Below are positions 19,553-30,034 of a stretch of DNA of 52,500 nt, piece after piece. Numbering within the stretch: the first letter of the stretch is position 1; each line of letters opens with the position of its first letter. The translations under genes and the position numbers were made by a program. Under the pieces are notes generated by a model. It was not told where the DNA came from. It worked only from the letters and a program-made list of their open reading frames with translations, and did no database searches. Source of the stretch: Prorocentrum cordatum (lineage: Eukaryota > Sar > Dinophyceae > Prorocentrales > Prorocentraceae); assembly GCA_963575745.1 (NCBI GenBank), contig CAUYUJ010018649.1:414623-467122 (forward strand), given 5' to 3'.

Positions 19553-20145
19553 TTCATGATTATGTGCTTGAGTGAGCCCAACTCGAAGACCACCCCAATC
19601 AATATCCGAATCGTTCGCGCTAAGACCCGCTCACACTCAGAACCTCGAGCCCGCCAAGCGGCTCCCAATGCACGTTCGCGGCCAGACTCTCTCAGACCCA
19701 CATGCACTCATACCCCGAACTGCACAATCAAAGACTCACTGCACGGAAAAGAATGAGGAGGAGGAGGAGGAGAGGACACTTGGAGGCTCCGAAAGGAGGG
19801 GCGCCGAAGTCCCCTCGCGGCTTCTTCCTCCGACAGGCGGTGGGGGCTCGCCTCCGCCGAGCTGGCCCCCGCGCGGCGGGCCCAAACGGCCCGCCAAAAC
19901 GGTGGAGTGGAGGCGGGCGAGAGTGAAGTGGAGTTGAGGTTTTAAGGGTTTGGGCATGGGTTGAGGTTTCAGGGGGATTGGGGTCGGGGTCGTGTGTCAA
20001 TGGGATTGTGGGGGGCTGGGGCTTTTGTTGGGTGATGCCCGAGAAGGGTTCGGTAGGTTGGGGTGGGTTGGTGCTGAGGCTGAGTCTTAAAGTGCTGAGG
20101 TCTGAGCTGGGAGAGGAGGGCCTAGGAAGAGGCCTGCGGCCTCGC
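19553..20145. other. No gene seen; presumed intergenic or intron
   Basis: Includes a G/T-rich stretch at 19940-20100 (variants of GGGTTGGGGT). I see no repeat copies and no protein-like frame. Confidence 0.4.
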
Positions 20146-23100
20146 TCACACGTGGTTCCCGAGCTTGGCGGCTTCCAGCCGCTTCTGGATGAGCGGGTGC
20201 GCCAGCTGCGCTCCGCGGGGGAGCTTGGCGAGTTTCATGTTCTGAATCGTGAGAAGTTGGCCGAGGCGGATTTTGTCCTTGACCTTCCTCACGGAGTGAA
20301 GGACAACCGCCTCGGCCTCAGTCGTCACGCCCCGTGCGATGATATCGGCGCTCGCTGCGAGCACAACGGGGTCGGGGGTGCCGCCGACGTGCTCGACGGC
20401 ACTCGTGTATGCCTCCGTGGCCTCGCGAGGCCGTCCCTCCTCTCACTCATCGTCCTCCTCCTCCTGACCTCCTCCTCCTCCGCCTCCCCCTCCTCCCCTA
20501 CCTCCTCTTCCTCCTCATCCCCCTCCTCTCCTCAAGTCCTCCCGATTCCTCCCCCTCTCCTCCTCCTCCTCCTCCTCCTCCTCTTTATCCTCATCCTCAT
20601 TCGGCCTCTCATCCTCCCCCTGATCCTCCCAGGGCCCAAGCCTTCTCCAAGGCCTCCCTCAGCTCCTTCTGCTCCTTCGCCTTGAAGCCCGACATCGCGT
20701 CCATATCCACGAGCTTCTCGAGCGCGTCTGCCTCCCCGACGCCTGGCGCGTCGTGCCACAGGGTCCCGTCCGCGCAGCCACCCGCGCCCTGCTTGACCCT
20801 GGCCTGCAGCGTCTCGAGCTTCTCAGCCTCGATCTGCATGATCTCCAAGGTCACGTCCGTCAGGTTCGCGCCCACACCTTCGAACAACACCTCGGAGTAC
20901 TTGTCCATGATCACCTGGTGATCCTCGAACCCGCTCATCGCCTTCACCCTGGCGAACGCGCCCGTCACCGACCTCCACAAGGATCTCAGGCTCGCGGTTG
21001 CGTCGTAGTTCTGCCCCTCGTCCTTCTTGGCTCGCTGAGCGCTGGTGTCCCCGAGGCCGATGAAGCGCCGCAAGTAGTCGCCCATCCGACTGGAGTCCTG
21101 GAAGAACCCGCCCAGCTTGAGGACGTCGTCGCGCAAGCCCTCTTGCCCATCGATGCCGTTGCGCACGACACCAGCCGAAAGCTTGAAGATCGCGAGAATC
21201 GTGGTGAAGTCGGGCGGGTTCTCTTCGTGAATGTTGGCCACGCTTGTGAACGTCCACACCGCCAGATGTTGCAACGCCTGGTAGTACACACCCCTGGACT
21301 CGACAGTGTAGATCTCGCCTTCGAGGGAATTTAGCTTCGAGAGGATCTCCTTCGCTGCGCTCTCTGAGTGCGGCACATTCTTCACGAAGTTCTTGATGAT
21401 GTCCGATGCAACCTGCTCGAGTCGCTGGCTCCGCTGCGCGCTTGAGAACTCCTGATTGTACTGCTCGAGGGTGGCCAACTCCACGCGAAATACCGACTCT
21501 TCGGGGAAAACTTTCAAGCTTCTGCTCAGTAGTGAGATAGCCGTGTCGACGGACCCTCCAACCTTATCGCCCTTCTTCAGTTTCTTGCCAACGGCATCGC
21601 TGAACTTCAAGAGGCCCTTACTGAACATATTGGCGAGAGTGGCTAGAATCTGCGATGTGTTCGCCTTGTCCACAGTGCGCCACTTGTGGTAATTATCAGC
21701 GACTGTCTCAAACGAATCCAGGGGCGCAAGATTCACGATCACGTCCTCCGTGCGGTCCCCGAGACACAAGAATTCGTTGATGGTGTCCACGTGTGGCTGA
21801 ACGGCTTTCAGCGTGCTCAAGGTGTTGTCGTGCTTCTCTTTTGCGGATGACACCAGCTTAGCCCAGTAAAAAGAGGTCTCCAGGGAAGAATTCACGTACC
21901 CCATGATGCCCCAAGACGGCACCTTCTCAGACACATCCTTCTGGAACTTCGCGAACTCGGCGTAGCGCTCCTCGTAAGTATCTCCAACGGTCCCTTTAGC
22001 CAAGTCCTCTAGGAATATGACTTGCTTGAGCGAGGTAAGTAACTCCCTGCCGACCGACATGAAACATGGAGGGACCATGGCCAACTGCAGCTCGTTGGAC
22101 AATTCATCGCAGACAACCTGTGCAAACACGACGGTGGAGTCCTTGTAGATGTCGTCCTTCAAGATCATGTTGCACGCGAAGGCGTTCACAAGGAGCTGAA
22201 CGTGCATCGAAACCCTGTCGCCCAAGAGCTCGTTGGGGATGTGGGCCATCTTCGGGTCGAAAGGGTCAAAGGGGCTGCACGGCCCCAACCTCTCGTTCGG
22301 ATTGATCGCGTGCGTGATGTTGTCCTCATTGTCAGCCATGCCAAGATCAGTATCACCAAGCCCTGCAAGGTCGTCAAAAGTTTCCAATTGGGTATCCATG
22401 ACTTCCATCACGGCTGTCCATGGTTTGGAGCGATTCCATACTTCCTTGATGAGGCGCGTCTGGTCCACAGTGAGCTTCGAATTCTCTGGGATGATGCCGT
22501 TCACCTTTCGAGCGACGATCGCAAACATGTAGGTGGGGTCCAAAGACTCAGGCCCGTTCGGGATGGCCACTATCGGCCTCAGCCCCCTTTGAAGCATATC
22601 GTCGGTCACCAACCCATCTTTGATTTTTTGCTTCGTGACGGCGAGGACGGTCTTCACGTTATTCATGTGTGCGTTGAGACTTGAGTAGTTCGCAGCAAAC
22701 TCACTTTTGCCTTGAATCTTCTCGAGTAAATTCTTGGCCTCCTTGATGCAGTTCTTCAGTTTGGCATCCATCAGATGTTGAAATAGGTTGTTCTTCTGAA
22801 TCCAATACTCGCACTTGCCTGGTACATCAGGCGGGCAAATCTTCAGCAACTCCGCCGCGCTGACCGCGCCGTCATCTGACGCCGCTGAAGAAATCCTCGA
22901 ACTCGGCACATTCGGAGAACCTGCACTTCCTGGCCCTGAGCTGCTCGCAGCGGAGCCGTGCACCGCATTGTGATGATGCAGGGCGCATGATGTCAAGCCA
23001 CTTGCGTCTGAGCCCATCAGTGGCACTGGTGGCAAGCTCTTCCTGGGCGATGGCGTATGAGGTTCACCTACTATGGTAATTGCCGACGGTGCCACAACCG

Positions 23101-23851
23101 TGTCGCATTGAGGGTTCACGTTGTGCCTGCCGCGCTTCCTTTCTGTACCCCACGTGGCGAATGGCGAGTCGTCGGGGGTGGACCTTCGCAGTGGGAGAAG
23201 AGTAGGCGGCTTCCCTTTGTCATCACCGTCACCATCTGCAGCCTTCTTGCCCGCGCTTTTTTTCTGGCCCAGGCCAATCACTGCGCTGAGCGTGGGGACG
23301 TCCAACGCCTGGCTCTCGTTGAGCATCCTGGAGTCTGAGTTGGCCGCCCACTCGAAGATGGCAGATCCCTGACCCTGGACAAGACTGTTCTGCAATACCA
23401 ACAACTTGCGCTCCTGGGAGTTCGTCAGCGTCCAGCTGACGCGTTCACGCCTGAGCCCCGAGTTCTTATTATCGGCCATGTCGTCGATGATCCTGTAAAA
23501 CCTCCTGAACTTCCCGTGCTCGTCGACGCCCCATGCCAGGTGAGGCTCCATCTTTTTCAAAATTGTGGGCGTCAGATGTGGAAGCTTGGTCAGAGCTCGC
23601 AACTGATCTTCTGTGACGATGAGCCGATCGTAGTAGTATGACCTCGAGTGCTGGAGGATGGAGCTGACTTCCTCGTCGTCTCCTGGAGTGTGTCGTGGGA
23701 GTGCATCCGCAGACGGGCTGCCGACCACGCTCTGGACGTACTTCTCTCTCAGAATGGGGCTTTGGCCGCAAGCCCGCACCAGCTGACCCTCATCGAACAT
23801 GGGGAACAAGATCTTTTTGGCGTGGCACTGTCTGCACAAGATCGAGTTGTC
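20146..23851 (-). CDS. Large protein of unknown function, at least 1161 residues, 5' end missing
   Basis: Proposed structure on the minus strand: exon 23851-20642, intron 20641-20422, terminal exon 20421-20146 ending in TGA. The 5' edge is a classic acceptor, a T run then CCCAG before GAC at 23851, so the start codon lies in an upstream exon I cannot place. The first exon opens DNSILCRQCHAKK, where one CxxC pair suggests half of a zinc-binding site completed upstream. About residues 170-310 are low-complexity S, P and G with basic patches (GKKAADGDGDDKGK, TERKRGRH). The rest is long and mostly helical (for example FQKDVSEKVPSWGIMGYVNS and KFSDAVGKKLKKGDKVGGS). Joining AAG to GCC gives LREALEKATEAYTSAVEHVG, a continuous helix, which supports the AG|GC intron. 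Without the splice the frame would run into a GA-rich tract and stop at 20609. No known domain is recognised. Confidence 0.75.
20422..20641 (-). other. Intron with GC donor and repeated AG|GC junctions
   Basis: The donor is GAGAAG|GCTTGG and the acceptor CTCGCGAG|GCCACG. It is 220 bp, GA-rich on the transcribed strand. Both junctions read AG|GC. Removing it keeps the frame. Confidence 0.65.
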
Positions 23852-23866
23852 CTGGGAAAAAAAAAC

Positions 23867-24900
23867 TCCATCCCTTCTCATTCTCCTCCCATTCCTCCTC
23901 ATCCTCCCCTTACTCGTTTCGATCTTCGACTGTCGATCGTGACCCGGCCCTGGTTAGGCCCTGGTTTCCTGGATTCGAGCGTCTCGGCCACGGGGGTGGG
24001 TCTAAGTTGAAAGCCCTGGGTCCAGCTGCGGCCCAGCGCATATCGCGCAGAATGCCATCGCGATGCTGTTCTCAACGAGAACGCAGAATATGGATAATAT
24101 GGAGGTGATCTTAAAGATCAAGGGCATTCACTCGAAGTGCTTGCTGGGTAGCTGATCGAGGCTCTCTGAAATAGCTCGGGCCAGACCGAGTCTGAGACCA
24201 TGAGAAGGTTCTGCATTACCCTCTCCCCCCATTGTTGTCTGCCAGCCAACCCCCCACGCAGTTTCTGGAGGGCAAGGGTCATTGGGGTAAGGCCTCAGGA
24301 GGCCGCCACTCTCGTCTAGGTAGGCCTTGCTCAGGCTAGCCCGAAGGAGAGTGGGATACGTTCAAATGCAACGGCATCTTGCTCCTCGAGGTCCGAATGG
24401 GGAGGGTGGGGGGGGGGGGGAGGGCAAGTAGAGGGTCTTATATTGTAATCCAACGTGTTTACCCCTCGCATCTCAGCTAAACGCTGTACGGTTGTTCTCG
24501 TGTATGTTGTAGCTGCTGTATCTGATGAAGTGGATGCTCCATCCGACGCAGAAGATGCAACTGCGGCATCTGTTGTTGCTGATGTTGATGTTGGCTTGTC
24601 TGATGTAGCCGCTGCAGTTTCATGCATGGCTGCGTTTGCCGTAGCTGATGCGACTGGTGCTGATGATATTGATGCTATTGATGATGTTGGTGCTTCTCGA
24701 GCTGCTGTTGATGCGATTGCTTAGAACGCCGCAGCCGCCGACCCCCTACCGCCAAGAAGCCCGCCTCGCGGGCCGCACCCGTGATGGGGCACGCGGAAAA
24801 TCCCATGGGTTCGTTTTGCATGGCCCCTGGAACACAACGGCACGATTCCTCATGTAAAACTTGCTGGCCACATTTCTCCTGGAACACCTGCCAGCTACAT
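23867..24900. other. Probable intron or intergenic; CAN-rich cryptic repeat
   Basis: Upstream of the 23851 acceptor on the minus strand. From 24480 to 24720 the minus strand is rich in CAT/CAA/CAG triplets, giving one frame of His/Gln (HQHHQ, QHQHQQQQMPQLH) and one of Ser/Thr/Ala. Neither frame is anchored to recognised coding sequence. A G run lies at 24410-24421. Confidence 0.35.
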
Positions 24901-24929
24901 GTTCAGGCTTTGGGTGGACAGGCTTTTCA

Positions 24930-25050
24930 CGCAACAGCAACAGTGCAAACGGAACGTCCAGGCGCGTTCTTCGCGCCGAAACTCCCACGGCAGCGCAACC
25001 TTCTCGCTGATCCACATCAGCACGGTCAAGTGAAACAAAGTAAAGTCGGT
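24930..25050 (-). CDS. Possible small exon
   Basis: On the minus strand the frame reads TDFTLFHLTVLMWISEKVAL and then PWEFRREERAWTFRLHC, with natural composition. It is bounded upstream by an AG (CAGTAG) and downstream by TGC|GTGAAAAG, a plausible donor. It may belong to the gene at 25371-26560 or to that at 20146-23851. Support is by composition only. Confidence 0.3.
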
Positions 25051-25370
25051 CGAACACGTCACTACTGTATCACATCTTCGCGGTGATTGCTTTTATCCAA
25101 AGTGTTGTTCCGTGCTCTGATGCGTTTACCCCCTGCATCGCATAAGAAGCCCCTCAAACCAGAAAGCGAGCGCCCGAAGCCCACGGATTTGTCGGACCAT
25201 ATCCTGAAGAAACGCAAATCCCCCATGCACTCCCTCCCTCGGAATAATATGCGATGTCGTTCACCTCTTGTTTTTCGGGGCCCCTGGGGCCCATTCGAAA
25301 AATCATTTCCGCAAAGATTGGGGCTCTACCTGCTGAAGCTTAGATGCAAGCAGCCCGATTGCCAAGTAGG

Positions 25371-26560
25371 TCAAGGCACGACCTCTGGCTCGGTATCATC
25401 ACCCTCGTGATACTTGGGTGGTTCGCAGCTCTCTTCAAACTCACGCCACCTGTCTTGAAGCGTATCTCGCTGGACAGTCCGAGCCACGCAACGTTCGCCA
25501 AGGGAAGGCTCGTAGGCTTGGTGTGCCGCTCGAGATGCGCAGTCAGCGCCAGCGGCAATCCACGCAGCCCCCCAACCCAGGGACCGACCTTGGCCTCGCC
25601 TGCTCTCGAGCTTTGAGCGGTAAGCAGCTTTTTCTCGAGTGCACCTGCCGTGGCCGTTTCCCTGGCATACAAAAACGAAGCGGGAACGATCGGACCTGTA
25701 AAATAAAACCTGCCCACCGCCATGTAAAAGAATATCACGCGTAGCGTTCGAAGCCCTGGAAACACCTGGCAGGGCGGGCCCCCCGCCACCAGAGCTTGCT
25801 GCTGCTCCTGCAGCGGGCGCGACAGGGGGTGGAGGTGGCTCAGGAGGGGGTGGAAGTGGAGGGCCATGCACAGGCAGCCCCTCTGCTTCAGAAGCGTGCG
25901 CGCCTGCAGGTTCAGGCGGGCATTGCTCATCCAGCTCAGGTGGAAGGCCATCACCACCGCCTCCAGCGCCACCATCACCATCAGCAGACCCAGGACGCGA
26001 CTCACTGTCAGAATCCCCGCTGGAGGTGCTGGAAGCGGTGCTGGAGGAGTCCTCGTCTTGCTTGTCCTCTGCGCGAACAGACGAAAAGCACTGAGTCACT
26101 GAACGCAAACACTGCTTTTCAAATACGATGTTTCAGAAAACACAGCACCTGGTGAAAAAAACATGACCAGAAGAAAACCTCTTAGCGTCGTGGAGGGAGT
26201 GTCCGATCATTTCAATCGGTCTCCTCGTCGTCATAAGAGCTGTCGGATACAGAGCTGTCCCCGTCGGTGTCGTCGGCATCTGAATAATCTCGCCGTGCGG
26301 TGGCCCTACCTCTCGGCCATACTTTGCGCCACAAGCCATGATCGATCGGGAATGGGGTCGCCACTACCTCGTTGGGCTCCAACCTCAGGAGCCTCAAGTT
26401 GGACTGTCGCAGCTCCAAGAACATTACGTGCCAATCGTTGCGCAAGTCCATCTGCGCGTATACGTTGTACTCTATGTGCCACTCCGCACCAGCCTTCAAG
26501 GAGTTGTCTAAAACTGTTCCATCGAGAGCCCCCAGGACACTTCGGGGCCCCAGAGCAATG
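25371..26560 (-). CDS. Spliced gene of unknown function, two visible exons
   Basis: Exon a starts after TTTACAG at 26560 and reads IALGPRSVLGALDGTVLDNS and then WHVMFLELRQSNLRLLRLEP. Exon b ends in TGA at 25371. Two splices are possible. An AG|GA donor at 26224 with an AG|GA acceptor at 26066 would give YDDE|DKQDED and keep an acidic serine tract continuous. A canonical GTAGGG donor after 26330 with an acceptor at 26068 would give WPR|EDKQ. Exon b has an acidic Ser/Asp region, a Pro/Gly-rich linker, then a compact part with VLFYRSDRSRFVFVCQGNGH, GRCTREKAAY and GRSLGWGAAWIAAGADC. The C, H and C residues (C-x4-H-x2-C) may bind zinc. No known family is recognised. The composition suggests a regulatory or nucleic-acid-binding protein, but that is a guess. 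The start codon is not identified. Confidence 0.55.
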
Positions 26561-26599
26561 CTGTAAACCGGAGGAGGTTCGTGGCGGGAAGCCGTGGTT

Positions 26600-26800
26600 T
26601 TTGCCCCAGACAGCCCAAGCCGTGCAGGAAATCGTGTTTCTGTTGTTTTCCTAATTATGCGCGCACTACACGTCCACACCTGCATGCCAGCCAAACGATT
26701 CGCAGCCTCGTTGCACTAGAGCAAGGTAGCTGCGCGGGCGCGCAGCCTGCGGAACACCAGAACGAAACATACTATTATGATGTTTTTTTCCATGTTTGCT
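26600..26800. other. No gene seen
   Basis: Upstream of the 26560 acceptor on the minus strand, so likely intron. Nothing distinctive. Confidence 0.35.
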
Positions 26801-28611
26801 TAGGTCGACCCAGGCCCCTAAACGCGAGGACAATGTCATTTTGGGCTGGCGCGCTTGTATGCGCGCGCAGGCGTTACCAGAAATTCGCCCGCGTTGCCGA
26901 ACCTATCGTGTTTCTTTCGCGACCCTGGTGGAAGCCTTCGAGTTTCCAGTGAAAACATGCGCAAAACAAAAGCGCGCGCATTTCCATGACGATTCACTGT
27001 TCTTTCGTAATGCAAGGCTGCCCGCGCTGGATTGACGCCTAAACCTTGGCATGCGCGCGCAGGGCCCGCTTGTCTGGCGTTTCGCCTAGCGCGACTACAT
27101 CGCGGCGATATCGCGCGCGGCAAAGCGCTACCTGGGCGCTGCATCTAGACAGCGGGGTTAGCATGGCGGACGGTTCCAGAGCCGCGCTTGCTCTGCAACT
27201 TGGCAGGCACCCATCAACGCAGGACCGCGAAGCGCTGTATTGTTTATGCACCAAGCAATCTCGCGCCTTACGAATCGGGACCATCGGCCCAGCGCGCGCG
27301 GCAACCGCAGCGCTTCATGGCTGCGCGATTCGCCGACGAAGCCCGAGCACTTCTGCGCGCGGCCACCGCGCTCACCAGATTTGATCAGCTGCAAGACTTG
27401 CGCGACGCGCGACGCGCGCGCGCAGCCATAACGCGGCAACGCGCAGCTCCTGATGGGCGCGCGAAAGCGCGTGGCGCGGCGCAGCGCAGACGGCGGCAGT
27501 CGCGCTGGCGGCGGTGGCAAGCGCGCGCGAAGTCGGAAGAGGGTGAAAGCGTCGCGCGCAGCAGACCGATTTCCCCGTCTTCCCGATGCCGCAGCACGAA
27601 GGGTTCAGGGCGCGCGGGGCGAGGAAGTGTCAAGGGCGGCGGGTTGCACATCGAAGTTGCGCGCTGCCGCGAGAAAGCCCACTGCCAATGATTCTGCGCT
27701 GGGAAAGCAATCGCTCGCCCCTGGCCGACGCGCGAAGTTGATCGAGCACGGCTTGCGAGCGCGGGGGCATGGCGGCGCCCGCTGCGTCTGCGCTGCCAGC
27801 TAGACATGTCGGGCGCGCGTTGGAACCAATGCGCGCGGCGCAGCGCAGCGGTGAAAAGCGCGGGCGGGCTGCGCGGGAGGGCGGGGGGGCGGGGTGCAGC
27901 GGCGATGGCGGCGCGAAGTTGGCGAGAAAAGCCTGGCGCTGGCGGGGCGCAAGGGCGGCGCGCGCGGTCAATCGGTCGGAGCCGCGCGGGGCGAAGAACG
28001 ATGGATCGGCGCGGCGAAGCGAGCGAGGTGCGCGCCTGCCACGGTTTGGCAGGTGCGCGGCGGGCGGGCGGCGTTGAACGGCGTTGCGCGCTTGCTGGTC
28101 TGGCGGCGCCCCCAGCGGCCGACGCGCAGGCAGGGGCCCGCTGCGTCTGATGGTTGCGCACCCAGCGGGGGGAAGGATGGACGGCGACGGGCGCGAGGCG
28201 AGAGCGCGCGCTGCGCTTGTGCTCAGCTGCCGCGCCGCCGCGCGGCGGCTGGCAAACGCGCCGCGGCGGCGGCGAGCCCCCTTCGCCGCGGGCAAAGGCC
28301 GCAATTGGCAACGGGGGGCGCGCGCGGGCGAAAGGCGAAGTGCAGCGAACGCGAGCGCGAATGCGCGGGGTCGCGATACCATGGCCAGGTTTGATTGGCC
28401 CGCGGCGGTGGCCGCAATTCTCGTCGCAAACAAACATGCGGCGCGCGACCCAGAATGCGGGGGGCGCGCGGGCGGGCGCGCGGCGCGACGTCGCGGATCT
28501 CACGCGCGATGCAGCGACTGGGGCGGTGATGGGGGGAGGGGGGAGGGGGTGGGGGGTGGGGGGGCAGGCGATTTTGTTGGCGCGAGGGGTCTGGTGGGAG
28601 AGGGGGGAGAG

Positions 28612-28750
28612 GGGGGGTATATTGCGAAAGTTTAGGCGTCGCTGGGCGGAGCAGGGGGCGTGGGTCGGGGGGGTCGGTTGCGAACATTTAGACGTCGCTG
28701 GGCGGGGCAAGGGCGTGGGTGGGCGGGAGGTAGATTGCGAAGATTCAGAT
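28612..28750 (+). repeat. Tandem repeat, about 60-bp unit
   Basis: ATTGCGAAAGTTTAGGCGTC, TTGCGAACATTTAGACGTC and ATTGCGAAGATTCAGATTTG recur at 60-65 bp spacing. The first two are followed by GCTGGGCGGRGCA and GGGCGTGGGT. Confidence 0.65.
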
Positions 28751-28997
28751 TTGTCTGTCCTGACTGGAGGGTGAGCGAGGTTGCCGCGAGCGGGCGCGGG
28801 CGTCGTCGGGCCGCCTGGCTTTTGATAGATCGCGCGCCCTGGCGCGGGTGATCGGCGGGGGTCTACGCGGGCGGGGGGGGGGGCGCGGGGGGGGGAGCGC
28901 GGCGCGCGTGGCATCAGAAGGGCAAACGTGACCCGCGCGCAGTTTTGCAAGAGCATTTTTTGTGTCAACCTGGACGCCGTCCCAGAAATCGGCTGAC

Positions 28998-29115
28998 TTA
29001 AAAATTGCATTTTAAAAGGTCCAGCGAAATCGCCGAGTTTCAGGGGGGCAAAAAAAATGCATTTTTAGAGGTCCAGCGAAATCTGCGAATTTCAGGGGGT
29101 CAAAAAAATAGCATT
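28998..29115 (+). repeat. Tandem repeat, about 57-bp unit
   Basis: GGTCCAGCGAAATCGCCGAG and GGTCCAGCGAAATCTGCGAA units, each followed by TTTCAGGGGG and an A-rich stretch with GCATTT. They end in repeated TAGCATAAAA pieces to about 29150. Confidence 0.75.
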
Positions 29116-30034
29116 AAAATAGCATAAAAACAGCATTAAAAAGCATTATTAAAGCTCCACGGCGATTTCCACCAACCAGAAAGAGGTCTCGGGACCACGT
29201 CGACGCCGATGGAGGCAACCCGACACCACTCCACCGAGTGACTCCACGCAGTGAGGTAGCAAACCGAACCACTCTCTACGTTGACTTCCCGACGCGCCTC
29301 GGCAGGGGGCACCGCTTCGAGATTGGCGCCCGCCGCAACTGCCCTTCGGCTGAAGGCGCTCCCAGGGTACTCAGCCGCCGTAGCCGCGTGCCAACGACTG
29401 CGCCGCGTCGGCACACTGCGCGCCCCGCGCAAACCGCGCCACGCGCGCGCGGGGCCTTTCGAAATTGTCATGAATCCTGGGCCCTACGCCGCAGGCGCTA
29501 GGCGCCTGCGCGCATGCGAAAATGAGATTAGCCCATGCGCACCACCGTCCCCGCACTTCGGCGACGCGGACCGCGCGCGCAAGGGCGCCGTGCGCAGAAC
29601 CCTGGCGCGGGTTACCCGAGCCCCCGTGCCTCGTTCGACACGTGAACTGTCGGCCTCATCCTTGCATCGGTGCCAGCAGCAGCGCTCTTGCACTGAGCGA
29701 CGCGCGCGCGGCCGTGGCGAAAGGGCGCCTTGCCCTGCGCCCGCCGTGCACCAAGCCGCCCACCCTCCCACCCACCACGCGCTAACCACACAGCCACCAC
29801 AGACTCCACCCACCACGCACAGACACGCACCGCCTACCTGCACCCCGCCCGCACTGCACCACCCGCCCACCACGCTCCCGACGCTACTGCGCCCACCACC
29901 CACCCACTCCCCCCCCCCCATCCCCCCGCCCCCGCCCCACCGCCACCACCACCGCCACCTACCCGCCCGCCCACCACTCACCAGGCATCCGTTCCCCATC
30001 GCGAGTAAACGCCAGCGATTAAACACCCTGCACC

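Larger units (their letters stand above)
26800..30030. other. Very GC-rich, GCGC-rich block without convincing genes
   Basis: The text is dominated by GCGCGC, GGCGCG and CGCGAAG words. As a result all six frames are open for long distances (up to 541 codons on the minus strand) with R, A, P and G making up most residues. 29760-30000 is a C/A-rich stretch (CCACC variants). Two small tandem repeats are listed separately. Confidence 0.55.

Noticed and set aside
20422-20609. Continuation of the large gene to the stop at 20609
   Set aside because: The frame turns into Gly/Ser from a GA-rich tract, while removing that tract as an AG|GC intron restores a natural helix and a longer conserved-looking end.
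22202-22684. 160-codon plus-strand frame
   Set aside because: Shadow of the large minus-strand gene.
27385-29010. 541-codon minus-strand frame in the GC-rich block
   Set aside because: All six frames are open here because the DNA is extremely GC-rich. The translation is Arg/Ala/Pro-dominated with no motif.
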